A stretch of 64,000 nucleotides of DNA from NCBI GenBank assembly GCA_033977485.1, contig CM066985.1:70231045-70295044 (forward strand). The letters run 5' to 3'. The first letter of the stretch is position 1; each line of letters opens with the position of its first letter. Below the pieces are notes generated by a model that was given only the letters and a program-made list of their open reading frames with translations, was not told the origin of the DNA and ran no database searches. Below are positions 1 to 10,480 of the stretch, one piece after another. The stretch is from Hydrangea macrophylla. Lineage: Eukaryota; Streptophyta; Magnoliopsida; Cornales; Hydrangeaceae. Position numbers and translations under genes: made by a program.

Positions 1-241
1 TCTCTTGGTCTAGAGTACTTCAATAGATGACATATATAGTGAGGAGAGTTACACAGATGAGAATGAGGTTTTTACAGATAATGAGAGTTTAGGTGACTGC
101 ACGTAATTAGGAAAGGAAGAGTCCCATGTTGACTCTACCCCTACCTTTGATAGTGACCCTAGGGAGGACGGTATTAAAAATTCTAAATTTGATTTAGATT
201 CATGCAATATTCACGAACCCTTACCTCTTTCGGCCAAAGAG

Positions 242-1033
242 GTGGTGTCACCAAGTTGCCCATTACCCATCCTCTCTATCAATCGATGCTCTCATCCCGA
301 GCTTGAAAATCATGTGTACCCTAATATTGAACAAATAGAATATGCTGTGGAAGAGGATGATAAGGATTCTAGCACATGTTTTTCACAAAATTTTAACTTT
401 CAAAATTCTTTGAGAGAGGACTTAGAAACTATTTGGCCCACATTAGATGATCTTAAACTTCAACAAGAAGTTAGTAATCTGCTAGACTACTTGACTTTCT
501 TGAGTAATACTGACATTGAGGCCCAAATTGATAGCTTCATCCAAGTCCAGTCCAAATCAATGTACATAGAACAGAAATCCAATTCCTATGATCACATCTC
601 CATAGATTCTGTTCTAGAACAAGAAGAGGGTAGTAAAGCTTCACTAGAACATCACTTAGACCCTGCCCCTTTTATTGAACCATGGCCTCCGCCTGTCTTT
701 GATAATATAAAAATAGAGGCTGTTATAGAAAATGCCAACACCAAAGATCTTTCCTTGAGTATAATTCCTAAAAAGTGTGGTATTCCTCTTATACCTATGC
801 CCAACAAATTTGGAAGCCATAGGTTTTGCATCATCTCCTCTGACCTCGAGCCTGACATTAGTTGGGGGAGTTGCAATTTTATGAGGATCCCTACATTCTT
901 CTCACCGTTAAATTATTTCATTGGGAAGATCCTCAAAAATTTCGGTTATTACTTTATGATAAATATCTTGATTAACCGAATTTATTTACTGAGTAGTTCT
1001 ATTATATTCTCTATTTTTTCTTGTTGCTACTAA
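242..1033 (+). CDS. Acidic ORF of an Athila-like element with hydrophobic C-terminus (possible env-like remnant)
   Basis: This is a 263-residue open frame in the post-pol region of element 1. The frame is also open upstream of this ATG apart from a TAA near 104, so the listed start is probably not the original one and the protein is likely a truncated larger ORF. Residues about 1-150 are rich in Asp, Glu and Ser with no recognised domain. A proline/tryptophan-rich stretch lies near 140-150. The last 50 residues are strongly hydrophobic and Ile/Phe/Leu-rich, compatible with one or two membrane segments. Athila elements are known to carry an env-like ORF with membrane segments between integrase and the 3' LTR, and the position fits, but no env signature is recognisable here. 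Function unknown; the gene is probably dead. Confidence 0.45.
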   Translation: MVSPSCPLPILSINRCSHPELENHVYPNIEQIEYAVEEDDKDSSTCFSQNFNFQNSLREDLETIWPTLDDLKLQQEVSNLLDYLTFLSNTDIEAQIDSFIQVQSKSMYIEQKSNSYDHISIDSVLEQEEGSKASLEHHLDPAPFIEPWPPPVFDNIKIEAVIENANTKDLSLSIIPKKCGIPLIPMPNKFGSHRFCIISSDLEPDISWGSCNFMRIPTFFSPLNYFIGKILKNFGYYFMINILINRIYLLSSSIIFSIFSCCY

Positions 1034-1039
1034 TGATTT

Positions 1040-2804
1040 TGCAGGTAACTAAGAAATAAATAAATAGATACAAATTGGCTATTAACGCCTCGAGGTAACA
1101 TCATTCCTTCTCTCGCTTTACTTTACATGTCCATATGCTTAGTTTAGAACATTGGGGACAATGTTTAGTTTTAGTTGGGGGGAGTGAGCCATTGCATGCC
1201 TCATATCTTTTTGTGGTGCTTTAATGTCAATGTACCTGCTTAGCAACATGACTTAGTAAATTAAAATTGTAAAAAATTTAAAAATTTTTAATTTTATTTT
1301 TAAAGATAATAAGATGGTTCTTGCATTTCTCTCTTAGTTAATATAGTTAGTTATGATGCATTAGTGTTATTTTCTGTATGTTATTAGTATGTGATACACT
1401 ATGATAGTTTCTTTACTATCTTAGTTATAGTATGTTTTATGCTTTTTAATCTTCAAACAACTTTGAGCACGTTGTGACAACCTTGTACATAGCTAAAATG
1501 GATTAGTAAGCATAGCTTAGGTGTCTTGAGAGACTGTAGTGGAGACTAATAACCCAAGTGAGCTTTTGAGCCATTCTTTTATTTTTGAGGGTTTTATAAA
1601 ATTACTCTTACTTTTTGAAAAGCGTATTCATTCGTTGAAAGTCTCAATTTTCTTTATTTTGACTGATTACTAGAAGAGAACGTTCAGGATTTACCAAATT
1701 TAGAGCTCTTGAATTTACTGAAATGAATAATCCTATTAACTTAGAAGATGATTTAGGCCATCTTTTGACCATACACGCATAATAAAGCCTTGGCCTACCT
1801 CTATTCTATTCCTTTACTTCACCTCTTGAGCATTATCATATTTACCTTATCTACACAATCTTAAAGTCAATACCTAACTCGAAATTAGAGTTGAAGCCTC
1901 AGTTCTTTATTAGGAGTGATTGGGATGTGTTGCATTGACAAGAAATTTGTTAGTGTGAATAAGGGAAAGTTGGCAAAAAAAAAAAAACAAAAACAAAAAA
2001 AAAAAAGAAAAAAAAAAGAAAAAAGAAGAGCATGAAAAAAAGAAAAAAAGAAAGAAAAAAAGAAAAAAAGTGCCAATGGTTGTTATAAAAGAAAAAATAA
2101 TAATAATAAAAAGAAGAGTGTGGAAAAAAGAAAAAAAAAAGAGAAGAAGAAGAAGAGAGAGATTGGAGATGTGGAGAAGTTTGAAAAGTTGTAGTAGACA
2201 TTCGAATCACATCCGTTGACCTAATTGAATATCACGAGCCTCTTTCTTCTTTCACCTAACGCCTCTTTTTCAAAGTCCTGATGGTTTTAAGTAAATTGGA
2301 TTCGAAGTTATGGTAATAAGAGAGTTCTCCACGGTATCTCGCTCTTCTAGTGAAAAGTATCCATTCATGAGACTTTGCGCACTAAAATGTCTGTTTTTCT
2401 ATTTAGATATGAGAAGCATTAGATTCCATTTACAATTATCTTTATAGCTTCCATATCATGAGTGATAATTATTACACCTAATTCAGAGTGACTTCATCTT
2501 GAGAGTGTAATCCCGGTGAGAGTTGAGTCAAAATGAACGTCTTGATAGAATCTTAGGTTATGCGAGCTTTGAAATTAAAGTTTTGTATTTTGGGTTGTCT
2601 ATTCACACACACACTTGAAGATTAACAGGTATGGAATATTCTAATGACTTTGATAGTAGATTAACTGTAATGTGTGTGTTGCATTGCTATGGCATACTAG
2701 AGAGTTTCATGGGATTGTTGAGCTTAACAACACTGCTAAATGGGAGGAAAAATTTTCTTGAAAATATTTAAACTAGAACCATTACCATAAACATGAATTT
2801 TGTG
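1040..2804 (+). other. Non-coding 3' region of Athila element 1
   Basis: There is no credible coding sequence. The segment begins with the conserved GGACAATGT..TTGGGGGG motif (about 1152-1186) and contains an A/GA-rich low-complexity block (1974-2165). Short blocks (for example 1663-1700) match element 2 at 52397-52430, so it is the shared non-coding spacer of this retrotransposon lineage. Confidence 0.7.
1974..2165 (+). repeat. A-rich and GA-rich low-complexity tract
   Basis: About 190 bases are almost only A and G, with (AAAAAG)n, (GAA)n and GAGAGA runs. The apparent reverse-strand open frames across it are poly-Phe/Tyr translations of low-complexity sequence and not genes. A shorter A-rich block occupies the equivalent place in element 2 (about 52655-52740). 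Confidence 0.85.
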
Positions 2805-2935
2805 GGTAGATTCACTGCAAACCCTCACGAGACAACACTCGTCCACTAGGGGGAACCTAGGGGTTTAAAGGCTTGTTGCATATGCTAAATGCAATCGCGA
2901 TTCCTGAGAAAGTGATTTATGATTTTTACTTTATT
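2805..2935 (+). promoter_or_regulatory. Conserved structured block upstream of the 3' LTR (copy 1)
   Basis: This block of about 115-130 bases is nearly the same as 53335-53450 in element 2, although the surrounding sequence has diverged. It can form small hairpins: ACGAG/CTCGT around ACAACA, and TTGCA/TGCAA around the ATATGCTAAA region. It also contains the direct repeat CTAGGGG / CTAGGGG. Conservation in non-coding sequence just before the 3' LTR suggests a cis-acting RNA or replication signal of the element. The role is inferred. Confidence 0.55.
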
Positions 2936-3019
2936 TTGTTTTCAATTCTTAGAGTTTAAATAAACATTGCTGTAGTTCGCTTCATTGCTAGGGACTAGCA
3001 ACGAGCTAGTTGGGGGGTG

Positions 3020-4640
3020 TGATTCGAGGTGAAAAGTGCATATTCATAGCGTATTACATGGTCTTTTATGCATACCTTTATCCCCAAAGTCCCTACATTT
3101 AGGTGCATTCTAATAACAATATTCTTTTTATTGTGTTAATGCTTAAATATATGTTTATGCATTGTTTTATAGGTATTAGAATGTAAATCAATGAAGTGGA
3201 GCTAAAGAAAAGTGATTCTGGTGGATAGAACAACAGAAGAAGCTGAGAAAATGCCAATTTTGACAATGAAGACTTCAGATTTGGAATATTTTCCTAGAAA
3301 TACAAAATGTAGAGCTTTGAGTTACGGTCGTGTGGCCGTAAACGGAAGGTCAATCCGAGTTCCGAGTGAAACGTTATGGCCATTCTCCCATCGGTACGCA
3401 GAGCTGTCAAAATTAGAGAAGTTCAAGCGATTGAGGAGAGTTCAATCGATCGAACCTTCGATCGATCGAACTAAGCTCGATCGATCGAACTTTATATTCA
3501 CTCAAAAGTTGCGTAAACTCTGTAGGAACCCTATGTATAAGTCGTTTTGACGCCAGACGAAGGGAGGACGCTCCAGAACGCGAAAAACAACAGTTTAGGG
3601 TAGTTTTAGGGTTAGATTAGGAGTAGATTAGGTTAGATTCTTGTTTTTCTTCCTCTTTTCCATTGATTTATTGAAGATTAAAGTTTAGTTCAAGATTAGT
3701 ACAAGTTTATTTCAGATGATTTCCAGGTTTTTCTGTTCCTTTATCGTATTTGATTGTTTATTGTTATAGTTGTTATGATTGTTTTGTTTTACTGTTTCTG
3801 CACTAGTTTTATTATGTTTCTATAGTTTAGACGTTGGAAATATGTGATGAAATATTGATTTCCAACCTCTGTCATGCAATCTTTAGAAAACCTAGGCTCG
3901 ACCGATCGAAGGTATTTCGATCGATCGAACCAGAGCCATAGTCAAGCGATCGAAGGCATTTCGATCGATTGAAGGATGATGCAGTCCGATCGATCGAGAG
4001 TGCTTCGATCGATCGAACATGTTAATTCCTGAGATGATTCTTTTAAGTATTCCATGACTTTCTGTTTTAGAAATCTGTCATCAAATTGTTCCTATAAGCT
4101 CAGTTTATCACAACAGTTTTTAGAACTTAAAGCCTTAAGACTATTTTCTTCAATGACTTTTGAAAACCACTTTGAATGCTAACACCATTTAGAGTGCAAG
4201 TAATAACCATTGTTTTAAACCGTCTTCCAAGTATTTTAAATCAACTGTGATGATATAGTCCCGGTCATGAAAGGGCTATTAATTCTTTATCTTTAGAAAA
4301 ATACGGAATGCTGAAGAGGAATGAACTCCATAGAACATTAATGAGTATGCATTGTAGATGGTTAGGATCAATGTGGATTCACGTGTTTCCAACACCTTTA
4401 ATTTAGTTGTTTAATTATTATGTTTCTTTATGTTTAGTTTATCATTTAGTTTAATTTAATTAATTAGGATTCGTTAGAATTCCGCTCCTTTGTGATCTTT
4501 TTTTTTTGTTTAGGTTGTAACTTAGTATATATTCTTCATATTCCTTCCCTGTGGGATCGACCTGGACTTATCCAGTATTACTTGCACGATCACCTACACT
4601 TGGGTGTTCCACAAGAGCGCACAACTATTTAGTCGTGTCA
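3020..4640 (+). repeat. 3' LTR of Athila element 1
   Basis: This 1621-bp LTR starts TGATTCGAGG after the G-rich tract GTTGGGGGGTG and ends AGTCGTGTCA. Its last 100 bases (CCCTGTGGGATCGACCTGGA, ACGATCACCTACACTTGGGT) match the end of the element 2 LTR (31055-31110), where the tRNA-Asp-type primer site follows. The 112-codon open frame at 3212-3550 lies wholly inside the LTR and is not considered a gene. Confidence 0.85.
3433..4018 (+). repeat. TCGATCGA palindromic-word clusters in the Athila element 1 LTR
   Basis: Two clusters (3446-3493 and 3896-4018) carry about ten copies of TCGATCGA or near-copies (CGATCGAAC, CGATCGAAGG), spaced about 10-30 bases apart. The word is a perfect palindrome with two CpGs. 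The roughly 400 bases between the clusters are ordinary LTR sequence. Confidence 0.85.
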
Positions 4641-5634
4641 GTTGTTTCCTAGAATTTTTCATAAAAGTTGATAAATGGAATTTTGATCCATAGGAATTGT
4701 ACTAGACGGACTTCTACACGTTCTTTATACATGGGTTTTCTTTGGATCGAAGTTTAAGAGCGTAAATCGGAGGTGAGTGATTCAACTATGTTTTTGGAAT
4801 GGTTTCTTGATGTGTATTCACTAAGCATTAGATTAAACAAATCGAATATGTGTGGTTATTCAAATAACTATTACAGGTATAAATGCTGGTGAGGAATCGC
4901 AGAAGTGAGCACGTGGGTTGGGAGTTCTTTTAGAAGGCAACTTGAACGTTAATCTTGTAGTTTTGGGACAATAGGAATGTTGTAATAAGAATTCTTATGA
5001 TTTTTAGTTATGTTTAATTTGGTATGTTAGAACGAATCTAAAATGTTGTAATAGTTAGTAACATGTTGTAACTGTGCTTCGGTAATATGTTAATACAGTT
5101 AGGATTGCTTTGGAGTAATTTTGGAAGTGTGTGTTTGATCCCCGTTTGAATTCAAAAGCTTTTAAACTCGAAAATGTTGCAGAATGTGCTGCTGCCAGGG
5201 GATCAGTCGACTGGTTTATTGAACAGTCGACTTGAGCCTCCTTTTCAGCAACTCTCTGCATCGTTTCATGGAGGATTAGTCGACTGGGTCCCCGACACAG
5301 TCGATTGAATCATGGTTTTCAAAACTGATATTTGTGGCCAGGCTGGACTTCAGTCGACCGGACTTTACCAGTCGACTGAAACTTTGAAGCCCCAGTCGAC
5401 TGGATGTAGAAAGCAGTCGACTGGATGGTGTTTTAAAACCCAACTTTTTGCTGGACCAGGATCAGTCGACTGGATCCAAGGATCAGTCGACTGGACGGAT
5501 GATTTTCAAAATGACTTGTTTTATTCCGCTGCGTGTGTTCTTCAAACTAATTTTTTGGAACGTTAATGAATTGGTTTAGCCTCGGTGGCGTGCCACGGGC
5601 TTCGGTTCCACTATTGTGGGACCGGGCTGTGACA
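4641..5634 (+). repeat. Chromovirus-like LTR (family X), left copy, truncated by Athila element 1
   Basis: This is the 3' portion of an LTR ending GGGACCGGGCTGTGACA. It matches the reverse complement of 10050-10980 plus 14020-14447, for example the segment around CCACGGGCTTCGGTTCCAC (about 5594-5612) and the segment around 4750-4900. About 590 bases of its 5' end lie beyond the left edge because Athila element 1 inserted into it. The open frame at 5312-5566 is a translation of the CAGTCGACTG array and is not a gene. Confidence 0.8.
5200..5495 (+). repeat. CAGTCGACTG palindromic-word array in LTR X (left copy)
   Basis: About ten copies of CAGTCGACTG(G) or one-base variants are spaced by roughly 10-30 bases. 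The core AGTCGACT is a perfect palindrome containing the SalI-type GTCGAC. The same array, inverted, is in the right LTR X copy (10185-10480). Confidence 0.9.
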
Positions 5635-5727
5635 AGGAGTCAGGTGTTCCAGTGGTGATGGTGGTCCTGGAGGAGTGAAAGAAAAAGAAAAGAATGAGAG
5701 AGAGAGAAGGTATTCTCAAAAAAAGGA

Positions 5728-5789
<62 letters not shown>

Positions 5790-6400
5790 GAAGTTACCTA
5801 GAGGAAGAGGAGGCTGTGCATGTTCGGCGACGACGTGTGCTGGTGAGGCGGCGACAGCGCGCTGGCAGCTTGATCACAACTTTAGATTTTACAATAGACA
5901 ACACAATTCAAGCTCCTACATTTATTTCCCATCTATTTTCTGCATTTCAAAACATGATCACATTGTTGGAATGAAGAACACAGAGAAGGTGTAAAAAAAT
6001 GTTCAAATCAAACCATTATAAAATTGAAGGCAATAAGCACACAAGCTATCCACTCCAAATGGATCCCTTATAGGAATTGGTTTTATATGTAGACAAAGAC
6101 TACACCATAAATACAATGGCTATTTCTGTAGAGAGATATCAAACATAAGCCTACAAACATTAAGATATCAAACTTCACACCACTGCCAATTTTTGGGAGA
6201 GAGAAAATAATAACAATCAGTTACAAAATCAGAAATGTTTTAGATCTATGTTTCCTGATCCACTCAAGAATCAATATTTCTTTTTTTTTTTTTTAAAAAA
6301 AGAAGCAAAAGTTGAGAATCAAAATCAAAATCTCTATAATAAATAAGTCAGATGGAGAACAAAATCTAAAACAATCTTGAGAATCAAGCAGTGAATAGCT
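5635..6400. other. Unassigned intergenic sequence with (GA)n microsatellite
   Basis: A (GA)n run of about 60 bases occupies 5726-5787. No coding frame is supported. On the minus strand, a stretch ending near 5807 reads like a transcript fragment with a possible AG|GTAAC splice donor, but nothing confirms it. Confidence 0.4.
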
Positions 6401-6404
6401 TACC

Positions 6405-6650
6405 TCGGTAAAAATCCTCAACACACAAATCAATACAGAGAGTAAATTTTAAGAAGAAGCGTGTTGGTGGTGGCGGCGAGAGAGTGAAGAGAGAGGGGTG
6501 TTAGGATGGAGAAGAAAAGGAACCGGAGAGAGAGAGAGTGTGAGAGAGAGATGGGTCTATGATAGAGAAGAAGAGGAAAATGAGAGATTGTAAATTCCAA
6601 GAATGAGAGGAAATAATAAGAAAAGAAAAAGAAAAGTTTTAAATTCAAAT
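6405..6650 (-). pseudogene. Possible 5' leader/exon fragment of a plant gene (minus strand)
   Basis: Read on the minus strand this is a CT-rich stretch (TCTCTCTCAC, TTCTTCTCCATCC) like many plant 5' leaders. It runs into CTCTCTCGCCGCCACCACC and ends at ACCGAG|GTAAGC (6399-6410), a good splice-donor consensus. No start codon with a convincing frame follows, and later acceptors are ambiguous. It could be the leader of a non-coding or degraded gene, or chance low complexity. Similar leader-plus-donor fragments occur inside the CACTA element (about 45140-45460 and 47230-47640). Confidence 0.25.
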
Positions 6651-6764
6651 TTGAAATATGCTTCCCTCAACCATCCTAATCAGCAATCCTACTCAGTTTT
6701 TTTTTAAGCCAATCCCATTCATCCAAGTCAAAAAAATTGTCCTAGTCATAGTTTTCCTTCCTAC

Positions 6765-6793
6765 AATATAATATATATATATATATATATATA
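6765..6793. repeat. (TA)n microsatellite
   Basis: About 14 TA units lie in the suspected 5' region of the Helitron. Confidence 0.9.
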
Positions 6794-7195
6794 AGAAAAC
6801 AAAAGCTTTTGCTTTTGCCACCTAAGCGCCCATGTGACAAACCTCTATGAAAAGTAATGTGTTAATTGACAAACTAAATATTAAATTAAATGCTATAACT
6901 ATATCTTTGTATAACACATATCTTTGTATAACATTTAGACTAAACCAATTATATATATACGGATATTAATTAGGATTTAAAGTTTACAAATCAAAATTTG
7001 AACGTTATTTCTATAAATATAAACATCATGAAATAAATATCACTAAATATAGATTTGACTCTTGAAGATTTGAAGAGTTATACTATCTATAGGACTCTAG
7101 AAGATTTTTGTTTTTATTAGAGAGAAAAAAGTCGATTTTGAATTTGTGTAGATAAATCATTTGCAAGATACGGGGAAAGAAAAATGAATAATTTA

Positions 7196-7260
<65 letters not shown>

Positions 7261-7262
7261 TT
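7196..7262. repeat. (TTA)n microsatellite, about 21 units
   Basis: This is an uninterrupted TTA/ATT run. The reverse-strand open frame through it is a poly-isoleucine translation and not a gene. Confidence 0.95.
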
Positions 7263-8640
7263 CAATATCGTGGAAGGATGAAAAGGGTTGGGGTGGAAAT
7301 TTTGGATTTTATATATATACATATATATGATATGATTGGATTGACATATTTATAACTCTATAGGAAGAGATGGCTATCATTCTGAAAAAAAAAAAAAAAA
7401 AAGAAAAGAAAAGGAAGAGGTGGCTATATGGTGCATTGTGCATTCTCTCATGGATGAAAAGGTTAACATTTTATATAATTATATGCATTATTTCTATTTT
7501 GTAGTTTTTTGGTTTTTATTATGAGTAATGCTATGGCTCACAAACTTGGGATATTCTAAGTGCTATAGAACTGATACCACATGCAGTGATCTATGGTAAT
7601 ACGACCATTATCACAGCATGTGGTATGAGTCGTATGACTGTACATCATAGTATATGGGAACTAAATTTGGGTTTAAAATTTGATAAACATGATATTATTT
7701 TTAGTATACTCAAACAAATTTCAAAGTTTAGGCACTAATATTGTGAGTGTGATCATATTGCCTTTTGGAAGATTTTAGCAGCTGTAAATTATGACAAAGC
7801 AACGTTAATTTCATAAATTGATATAGGACATAGAAGAACCAACAAATCACACAAACTGTGAGTGGTCATATAGTGTGTCAATAATTAATCATAAATGTGA
7901 AAATTGTTGCTTTAAAATATTCTTGCATGTTTGATTGCTATGGTTGTTCTCTTTGGCTTTTTTAAAGTTCTGTTAGTAGACAATCCCTTCCTATTTTTAT
8001 ATCTAAACACGTACGAATATAATAAATCATCTCAATATTATTTACTTGGATTATTCTATCATTCTACAATATTTGATTGACAGGTAGTGTGACAGAAATA
8101 ATATAGGGTATTGAAAACCTAATCAATTTAACATTATAACGAGTACTGGATTTTATTATATTGAATTATATCCATCTCTAATAACACAATCTAATAATTT
8201 AGGAATATCACGAACATCTTCTATTATTTCATTTAGTACAATTATAAAATGACTATAGTGTGCTTAATTAGTTGTTAACTTTTGCATCTCCTGGAATACA
8301 AGGTGTAATGATATTGCTAATGGGCGTGCTAAGTTTTTTCTAATTTGCTGATTCATATATATATATACACACATACAATCAACCTATGAAAAACTAAATA
8401 TCCACTGATCTGAGTTGTACTTTACATCAATACGCTTTGATACTATTGAAATTAATGATTTTGGAAGTATAAAATAGGATGACCAAGGAAAAGAGGGGTG
8501 AAAATTAAAATCAAAGTATTGTTTAAAAAAATTACTTTTCACTTCTTAGTTGAAATTTCTATTATTTTTAGTAGTTATTATAATTTCTTATAGTTATTGA
8601 CCACTTTGCATTCCGTGCAAATGCATGGGTATACAACTAG

Positions 8641-9850
8641 TTAATTATGATAGGCTTTGCTTGATAATTCAAAATTGGTACCACTCTTTAAATAAATGAA
8701 AATTGCAAGAATACTTTTGGAGATTTCATAAATGTAGGGTAAAGTTTCCGGTATTCAAATTTTCAAAATTTGCTGATGATTTTTTCTTTTTTGGTGTGGA
8801 AAAGATAATAAAAAAAGATGATTTTTTTCTTTCACTTTGATTCAAAAAAGTGAAAACTAAAAGAATAGCTAATTGGTTTAACTCACATGTCACTAAGAAT
8901 GGCAATCGTGTTGTGTCCTGTGATAAGCGTATCGTGTCATTATCGGGTCCTATCATAATTGTGTCATATCATAATTGTATCATTTTTTAAATGTGTCAAA
9001 AACCTAAACCAAAATCCGACTAATGTAATACACGGGTTACCCATTTAACCCGTCCAAACCCCTTTAATCCACTCGAATAGTAAACCATCTACTATATACT
9101 TGTTGAAGACGATTTACTATAAAGTTATTCAATTGAATCAAATGAAGTACCTGAAGTTGTGCATACAAATCTTGATAATTTTAAAAATGTGGTCAATATG
9201 ATTTGAATTTTATAGGCAAATAAAGTGATTACAAAGGAAAGCAAAACTTCCCTACTATCAAACCCTTACTCATTAAAACATTATGAAAAAGAAAAAAAAA
9301 ATGCAATACGTAATGGATGATAAGAAAAATCTGACGTTAAAAACAACCGAATATTAACAACAATTGCAGTAGAGTGTAGTCGTAGAAGTAGATTTCAACA
9401 TTCTAACTTGTATACATATCTCTGGATTGTGATGTTATGATTTGAGTGGAGTTAGATCATGGAATATTGATTAGTGAAAAATCTAGTCGAAAGTCCCATT
9501 TTACCTATCTTTTGTGTAATAGGTCCACCAATTGATACTCCATACTAATAGGCCCTATAATTGTAATTGTTGTTAGAGATTAGTCCAAAATCCCAAAGTG
9601 AAAGATAATTTTACCCATAAATGATATATATATATGAGTTAATTAGTATAAAGTCTAATTTAGTGTAACTTTATTGTAATAGGCCCAACTCATAAAACAA
9701 TTTCTTCAACAGTCCACATAGAAAAATTGGACAAAATTGCCCTCACCATTCCCACGCGCACACTACAGTATCTCCTTCAAACTTTCCATAAATGTCAATT
9801 GTTCACATAAATCATGTAGCAAAATTTCACATATCCCCACTATCTAGGCG
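8641..9850. other. Intergenic sequence with degraded MITE-like segment
   Basis: 8894-9075 contains AATGGCAATCGTGTTGTGTC and ACGGGTTACCCATTTAACCC, wording typical of hAT-like MITEs. A similar segment is at 57405-57520 in reverse orientation. 9480-9720 has several variants of TAATAGGCCC. No gene is supported. Confidence 0.35.
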
Positions 9851-10036
9851 ATGACAATCTTGGCGATTCAAAATTCAAACATTACCGTTGACTTCAGTGC
9901 CCTGTTCAGCGAAAAAGAGTCTTTTCATAATTTCTCACTCATCGATCATCTACAGCTAGATTTCTTGTTCATCGGCAAAGAAATTGACGCTCTGGCAACT
10001 TTTTCGAACAACAATGGTGAAGAAAGAAAGGTGTAG
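9851..10036 (+). CDS. Small ORF of unknown identity next to LTR X
   Basis: This 61-codon frame starts at ATGACAATC and ends TAG 13 bases before the LTR X border. Its composition is mixed and not low-complexity, but there is no recognised motif and no visible partner exon. It could be the 5' end of a host coding sequence interrupted by LTR X, or chance. After LTR X (from 15037) no clear continuation was found. Confidence 0.2.
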   Translation: MTILAIQNSNITVDFSALFSEKESFHNFSLIDHLQLDFLFIGKEIDALATFSNNNGEERKV

Positions 10037-10184
10037 GGACAATTTTATATGTCACAGCCCGGTCCCACAATAGCAGAACCGGAGCCCGTGGCACGCCACC
10101 GAGGCTAAACCAATTCATTAACGTTCCCAAAAATTAGTTTGAAGAACACACGCAACGGAAAAACAAAACACATTTTAAAACCAG

Positions 10185-10480
10185 AGGTTCAGTCGACTGG
10201 GTCGGGACCCTCAGTCGACTGCTCAGTCGACTAAAGAAGGCAGAGAGTTTTCAAAAGGGTTTAATAGCAATTCCAGTCGACTGAGACTAGGGTCAGTCGA
10301 CTGGGCCTCCAGCCTTCAGTCGACTGAATCAGGCAGAATCAAAATAAACACATTAACTTACAGAGGTCCAGTCGACTGAGGCATGGCCCAGTCGACTGCT
10401 TTTTCCATAATAAGAAATAGTAGCTAGCAGGCACAGGGGTTCAGTCGACTGAACACTAGACCAGTCGACTGCTCCCCTGG
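10185..10480 (-). repeat. CAGTCGACTG palindromic-word array in LTR X (right copy)
   Basis: About ten copies of AGTCGACTG lie within the last 450 bases of this LTR, colinear with the array in the left copy. Individual words and spacers differ between the copies, so the array is evolving inside the LTR family. Confidence 0.9.

Larger units (their letters stand above)
1..4640 (+). mobile_element. Athila-like Ty3/gypsy element 1, 3' part only
   Basis: This is the downstream end of an LTR retrotransposon that enters from the left edge. It has an acidic ORF (242-1033), then at about 1150 the GGGGACAATGT..AGTTGGGGGG motif that also follows integrase in element 2 (about 50290). A long non-coding 3' region follows, ending in a G-rich tract and a TG..CA LTR (3020-4640). 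Blocks at 1663-1700 and 2805-2935 are clearly similar to 52397-52430 and 53335-53450 of element 2, which places it in the same lineage. Its gag, protease, RT and integrase lie outside the window. It is inserted in LTR X: the sequence right after it (from 4641) matches the reverse complement of the second LTR X copy near 14447. The 5 bases after the LTR are GTTGT; the matching upstream TSD is off the window. Confidence 0.85.
6755..8640 (+). mobile_element. Probable non-autonomous Helitron (3' end clear, 5' end uncertain)
   Basis: The right end has the Helitron hallmark: a short GC-rich hairpin (CCGTGC..GCATGG, 8613-8628) about 8 bases before a terminal CTAG (8637-8640) followed by T. Helitrons have no TIRs and insert between A and T. 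A plausible left end lies near 6755-6765, where CCTACAATATAATATATA is followed by a TA run and a CACCTAAGCGCCCATGTGAC stretch, but no clean TC start was fixed. No Rep/helicase coding was seen, so it would be non-autonomous. It includes the (TTA)n microsatellite at 7196-7262. Confidence 0.45.

Noticed and set aside
1885..2210. Two reverse-strand open frames rich in Phe, Ser and Tyr
   Set aside because: They translate the A/GA-rich tract of an Athila 3' region; no coding signal.
7083..7322. Open frame with a poly-isoleucine run
   Set aside because: Produced by the (TTA)n microsatellite.
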